NCBI RefSeq assembly: GCF_000227135.1
Contig: NC_018256.1
Span: 1,131,626-1,195,625 of the forward strand
From: Leishmania donovani
Taxonomy: Eukaryota > Euglenozoa > Kinetoplastea > Trypanosomatida > Trypanosomatidae
DNA length: 64,000 nucleotides
Direction: 5' to 3'
Shown one piece after another: positions 60,424 to 64,000 of this stretch. The first letter of the stretch is position 1. Each line of letters starts with the position of its first letter. Under the pieces are notes generated by a model. It did no database searches, had not been told where the DNA came from, and was given only the letters and a program-made list of their open reading frames with translations. Both the position numbers and the translations under genes were made by a program.

Positions 60424-61260
60424 ATGCCCTCGCAGACCATCGTCGTCGGGCCCCAGGCGGATGCTCACGCCACCACATTGGCGGCCGCACTGGAGCACGC
60501 GGCGCCAGGTGACACGATTGTGGCCTGTGCCGGCGTCTTTGAGGAGACGGTTCATCTTCCCTTCAACGTCACTATTACGGCAGCGCCGGTACCGGAGGAT
60601 TCGGATGACACCGATGCCGCGCATGCTACCATCATCGGCACTGTGATCATCTCTGCGAACGTAACGCTAGATGGACTAGAGGTGCGTGGGATGACGGATG
60701 TACGCAAAGGGCATGCCATTCTCGAAAAGTGCGATGTCCATCACGGCTCTGATGGTGTACGCGTCCATCCGGGTGCCACTGCCACCGTGCGCAACTGCCG
60801 TGTGCACCACTGCATCGCTGGCGGTGACGGCGTGTACTTCATGGCCGGCTCGTTCGGAGAGGTGACACAGACGGACATTTTCGAGTGCCGAGTGAATGCA
60901 CTTCACATCCAGAGCAGCGAGGCCGTGCTGCGCGAGAACCGCATCCGCGACTGCACGTTCGGCGTCTACTACGAAAGGAAAGCGTCCGGGCTGTGTGAGC
61001 AGAACACCATTGAGCACGTCCGCAAGTTCGGCCTCTACGTCACGGACGGCAGCGACCCGGTCATCCGCGACAACACCGTGCGCTGGTGTGGGATATTATG
61101 CTTCTTCGCGTCGAAGGGCGGCCGCGGCACATGCAGCGGGAACACGTTTGAAGGTTCCCTTCACGTGCTCGCCGACTGCGTTGTGCACCTGGCGGAGAAC
61201 CATGTCAGTGGTACAGCAGACATTGACGTGGCCGCGTCGTCGGTCAAGGTTGCAGGGTGA
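60424..61260 (+). CDS. Right-handed beta-helix (PbH1 repeat) protein
   Basis: 278 residues. From about residue 75 to 270 the sequence repeats short strands with the rhythm of parallel beta-helix (PbH1) repeats: ATVRNCRVHHC, VTQTDIFECRVNALHIQ, AVLRENRIRDCTFGVYY, LCEQNTIEHVRKFGLYV and PVIRDNTVRWCGILCF. This fold occurs in pectin lyases and, in eukaryotes, in FBXO11, SHCBP1-type and flagellar proteins. No catalytic cluster of Asp is obvious, so a binding or scaffolding role is more likely than polysaccharide cleavage. An N-terminal segment (TIVVGPQADAH to AAPGDTIVACAGVF) looks like the usual cap, with GDTI-type start strand. The ATG at 60424 comes right after a splice acceptor. Confidence 0.8.
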   Translation: MPSQTIVVGPQADAHATTLAAALEHAAPGDTIVACAGVFEETVHLPFNVTITAAPVPEDSDDTDAAHATIIGTVIISANVTLDGLEVRGMTDVRKGHAILEKCDVHHGSDGVRVHPGATATVRNCRVHHCIAGGDGVYFMAGSFGEVTQTDIFECRVNALHIQSSEAVLRENRIRDCTFGVYYERKASGLCEQNTIEHVRKFGLYVTDGSDPVIRDNTVRWCGILCFFASKGGRGTCSGNTFEGSLHVLADCVVHLAENHVSGTADIDVAASSVKVAG

Positions 61261-62379
61261 GGCTCTCATGGTAGACCGACTATTCCCATGCACTGGTCGT
61301 CTTATGTACATTATCCGGGTAAGCTACGCCCTGCGGGCCTGCTCTACTGTTGTAGTCGGTGTTTGCTTTCTTCGTTTGGCTCACTAATGTTCCTCAAACT
61401 CTCATATGGAGGTCCTACCGCTTCTCCCTGGTCTTCCTGCGTGCGTGAGACGCGCCTCCTCTTTTGGGGTAGTCTCGGCTGCGCCCACCTTGCATAATCT
61501 TCTCCACCCTTGGCGGCTCCTCGAGCACTTTGGCAGTGGTGGCACAAGAATATGTGCTAGTGGGCTCGGTGGGCGTTGATGGCTATGTCGTAATAGGCGT
61601 GCGCATGTGTGGCTGCATCTCTCTCCCTTGTTAGGCGCTGATAGAGCAAGCCGCAGCACCCTGCTCCTCCTCTCACTCAGGCCTCACGGCAACAGCTGCT
61701 GCTGCTCCTGCGGCGGCATACGTCTTTTCCCACCTTTTCCCTCTTTTCTTCCATGGGGTCATCCTCGGTGCCTTGCGTTCCCACGTTTTTGCGCCCTCTC
61801 CGTCTCTTTCTGTGTGTGTGTGTGTCCAGGGTCGCAGCAAGTAGCACGGCCCCTTTCTGTGTGCCTTACTCCTCTTCTACATAGTCGTGAGCACGCGCAA
61901 AAGGCCTCCACATACGGGTGTGCGCGCACGCACGTACGCATGCACGCGCAAGTTGATCCGTGTCACCCCCCTCCCCCCTGTTGTCCTTCTTCACCTCTCC
62001 GCCCCATTTGACCTCGTACACACGCCTGCGTAATGTGTCTCCCGGCAGTCGTAGCCGACACATACCCATACGCCTATTTCTTGTCTTTTTTTTCGGTGTA
62101 CGCGCATCGAGTCAATCGACCACGGACCAGTCAACAAGGATACGCATACGCATCTGAGGGGTAACGGGAGAGAACACTGTGAGGAGCCTGTCGGCTTTGT
62201 TGTTGCCCTTCTCCCCCTTCACACCTCTGATCCCTTGACTGGCAGCGAGACTTCTCTCAGAAGTCTGCCGCGTTACGACCTCCAAGGCTTAGGCGAGAGA
62301 GAGAAAGCATACAGCCCAACAGCAGGCACGCTGTCTAGTGTATGCCGGCCGTCGACACGGCTGTCCTCTGCTGCGGTTG
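61261..62379. other. Intergenic spacer
   Basis: No gene supported. It contains a TG run at about 61811-61825 and CT-rich sequence at 62206-62235 used for the next gene. Small frames here are spacer-like. Confidence 0.6.
62206..62245 (+). promoter_or_regulatory. Candidate spliced-leader acceptor for Wee1-like kinase
   Basis: A pyrimidine tract is followed by GACTGGCAG with AG at 62244-62245, about 135 nt before the ATG at 62380. An in-frame GTG at 62338 is not needed. Confidence 0.5.
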
Positions 62380-63351
62380 ATGTCCCTTCGGTCTGCAATG
62401 CACGCGAGTGATGTGGACGACGCAGGACGGGCGCTACAAAGCACACAACGCTCGATTGTCTCGATCAGTCGCCTGACGAATGAAATGAGCGAAGTGCGCG
62501 CCATGTCGGAGGGCTCGTTCGGTGTGGTGAAGTGTTACCGCCACGACTTCGACAAGCTCGAATACGCTGTCAAGCAGACCAAGCGCCCCATTTGCGGTGA
62601 GTCGAATCTGCAGCAGCAGCTGCAAGAGATCTACGCGCTGAGCTCCTTTCCACACCGCCACATTGTCCGCTATTTTGATGGGTGGGTCGAGGACCGCGCC
62701 GTCTTTGTGCGACTGGAGAAGCTGGATGACTGCATGGCATCGTTGCCGCCTCCGGTGAGTGAGAGTGTGCTCACAGCGATGCTCCATCAGACATCTACAG
62801 CTCTCTACGAGTTGCATTCCCACGACGTTGTGCACATGGATGTGAAACCGGAGAACATATTGAAACGTCAGCTCGACGCTGACACGTTCATATTCAAGCT
62901 GTGCGATTTTGGTCTGGCGCGTCCCCTCAACGGCAAGGACTCGGTGACAGGGGAACATTTTCTCGGACTCAACGATGACGATGGTGATCGGCGGTACATG
63001 AGCCCAGAGCTCCTGAAAAACCTGCACGACGTCGTTGGACCACCTGCTGACATGTACGCCCTCGGAAAAAGCTGCGAGGCGATGATGACCGCCACGGAGG
63101 ACCCCTCGAATACCAGTGCCAGGCATCTCGAGAGCTACTCACCGGCATTCATTGCGCTGATCGAGTCGATGCTGTGCGAAGATCCTGCTCGCCGCCCCAG
63201 CGCCTTTCAGGTTGTACAAGCGACGCTGCCAGAGAGACTCCTTAGCGACGGAGGACTGCTAGAGCTGCAGCGCCGCATTGACGCAATTCGCTGCGAAATT
63301 TCTGACCTGGACGCATCTGACAATGACGTCATGTCGTCTCCACGCACTTGA
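62380..63351 (+). CDS. WEE1: Wee1-like protein kinase
   Basis: 323 residues, nearly all kinase domain. The ATP loop is MSEGSFGVV, with Ser where the first loop Gly is usual. The catalytic Lys is at 65 (AVKQTKRP), followed by EIYALSSFPHRHIVRYFDGWVED, a pattern close to Wee1 kinases. The catalytic loop is HMDVKPENI with Asp at 154 (Wee1 enzymes have HMDIKPxN instead of HRDxK), then LCDFGLAR with Asp at 176 and a YMSPELL segment. Wee1 phosphorylates the inhibitory Tyr of cyclin-dependent kinases, delaying mitosis. Trypanosomatids have such a kinase. There is no long N-terminal regulatory region. The ATG at 62398 is an alternative start. The activation segment is unusually long and Asp-rich (NDDDGDRRYM). 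Confidence 0.88.
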   Translation: MSLRSAMHASDVDDAGRALQSTQRSIVSISRLTNEMSEVRAMSEGSFGVVKCYRHDFDKLEYAVKQTKRPICGESNLQQQLQEIYALSSFPHRHIVRYFDGWVEDRAVFVRLEKLDDCMASLPPPVSESVLTAMLHQTSTALYELHSHDVVHMDVKPENILKRQLDADTFIFKLCDFGLARPLNGKDSVTGEHFLGLNDDDGDRRYMSPELLKNLHDVVGPPADMYALGKSCEAMMTATEDPSNTSARHLESYSPAFIALIESMLCEDPARRPSAFQVVQATLPERLLSDGGLLELQRRIDAIRCEISDLDASDNDVMSSPRT

Positions 63352-63625
63352 GGACTCCCGCTTGGGAAACTGCAGCAAAGAAAAAAGCGGTGAAAGACAG
63401 GTGAGTGCTTGCGCCTCGCGCCCTGCGAATTCCAGTCAGCGGCTATAGCCTTTGCTCCGAATCACTGACTCCCTCTCCATATCATGGCCATTGCGGTGGA
63501 GCCTCTGTGCCTGCTTTGCGCGTACTTTTGTTTCGTGACGTGCGCTCGAACGACATCACCCTTTTCTGCTTTTGTGCGTTCTCCTCGTTGCCACTGTTCT
63601 TATCTCTTCCGCTTCCTCACTACAA

Positions 63626-63932
63626 TGATTGTGTACGGCCGCCTCACCGTGACGTCAGGGCCTCATACCCCCCCCCCCAACACACACTGTGTGTGGGAGC
63701 GGCCAAGAGCCTGCGGCCTGCCCTGGTACACGGCCGTGGGCTCTTGGTGTCCGCGGAGAGGTCTGGGCTTGCTCTGGGCCGAAGAGACGTGCATCCATGA
63801 CCACANNNNNNNNNNNNNNNNNNNNNNNNNNNNNNNNNNNNNNNNNNNNNNNNNNNNNNNNNNNNNNNNNNNNNNNNNNNNNNNNNNNNNNNNNNNNNNN
63901 TCTATGCCAGCGCACTGCCAATCGTGTCGACG
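63626..63932 (+). repeat. Dispersed repeat B, copy B2 (contains gap)
   Basis: This matches 27078-27290 with scattered substitutions and the same orientation. Without the N run its length is about 212 nt, the same as copy B1, so the 95-N gap probably represents no missing sequence. It lies in the presumed 3' UTR of the Wee1-like gene. Confidence 0.8.
63806..63900. other. Assembly gap (95 N), probably spurious
   Basis: In copy B1 the sequence on the left of this gap (ending GACCACA) is joined directly to that on the right (starting TCTATGCC). This suggests the two contigs abut. Confidence 0.85.
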
Positions 63933-64000
63933 CTTGAAGAAATGTGCGCTTCCAACCACTGTTGTTGTGTTGCTGCTGCGTTGGGGTGGCTATGACGGAC

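Larger units (their letters stand above)
63352..64000. other. Downstream spacer with repeat B2
   Basis: 3' flank of the Wee1-like gene. It contains repeat B2 with a gap. No gene is seen before the window ends. Confidence 0.6.

Overview
This window looks like nuclear DNA of a trypanosomatid, almost certainly Leishmania. Protein-coding genes are GC-rich and all lie on the + strand, separated by 0.5-3.4 kb of pyrimidine-, CA- and TG-rich spacer. There are no bacterial-style operons, ribosome binding sites or TATA promoters. Candidate spliced-leader acceptors (pyrimidine tract followed by AG) sit just upstream of many start codons. Dispersed repeats resembling Leishmania SIDER elements lie in 3' spacers. 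The only split gene is the poly(A) polymerase gene, one of the two genes known to carry a cis-intron in Trypanosoma brucei. The whole window therefore appears to be one polycistronic transcription unit read left to right.

Layout. 0-10 kb: a CTR9-like TPR protein (PAF1 complex), a CFAP96-like axonemal protein and a NEK-family kinase. 12.6-15 kb: an FG-repeat nucleoporin with a 294-bp tandem repeat that breaks the assembly twice. 15.6-16.2 kb: first copy of a SIDER-like repeat. 17-23 kb: a two-doublecortin-domain protein and the split poly(A) polymerase gene (exons 20365-20627 and 21471-22710; intron 843 nt). 23-33 kb: a coiled-coil protein, a 122-residue membrane protein, a second repeat family, and a 1237-residue TM-anchored SAM protein with repeated helical segments. 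34.2-34.9 kb: second SIDER-like copy. 35-45 kb: an ARM-repeat (RSPH14-like) protein, condensin subunit CAP-G and RTEL1 helicase. 46-54 kb: a second NEK kinase, a decayed coding-like stretch that may be an old retroelement, and a FYVE-domain phosphodiesterase (PDEC type). 54-64 kb: a Pro/Ala/Met-rich protein, a probable mitochondrial helical-repeat protein, a beta-helix protein, a Wee1-like kinase and another copy of the second repeat.

Functions are mixed, as expected for trypanosomatid polycistrons where neighbours need not be related. There is a noticeable load of flagellar/cytoskeletal genes (CFAP96, DCX, RSPH14-like, two NEKs), chromosome biology genes (condensin, RTEL1, Wee1) and gene-expression genes (CTR9, PAP, nucleoporin).

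Six runs of N are scaffold gaps. Comparison of repeat copies inside the window shows three of them are probably artefacts with no missing DNA (15868-15966, 34573-34671, 63806-63900). The two in the nucleoporin should be about 219 and 227 bp, each plus any multiple of 294 bp. The 227 value restores the reading frame. The most interesting results are the exact intron definition, the nucleoporin gap arithmetic, the SAM/helical-repeat protein, and the direct repeats that bracket 18.7 kb of sequence. I recognise no CRISPR array, tRNA, rRNA or virus.
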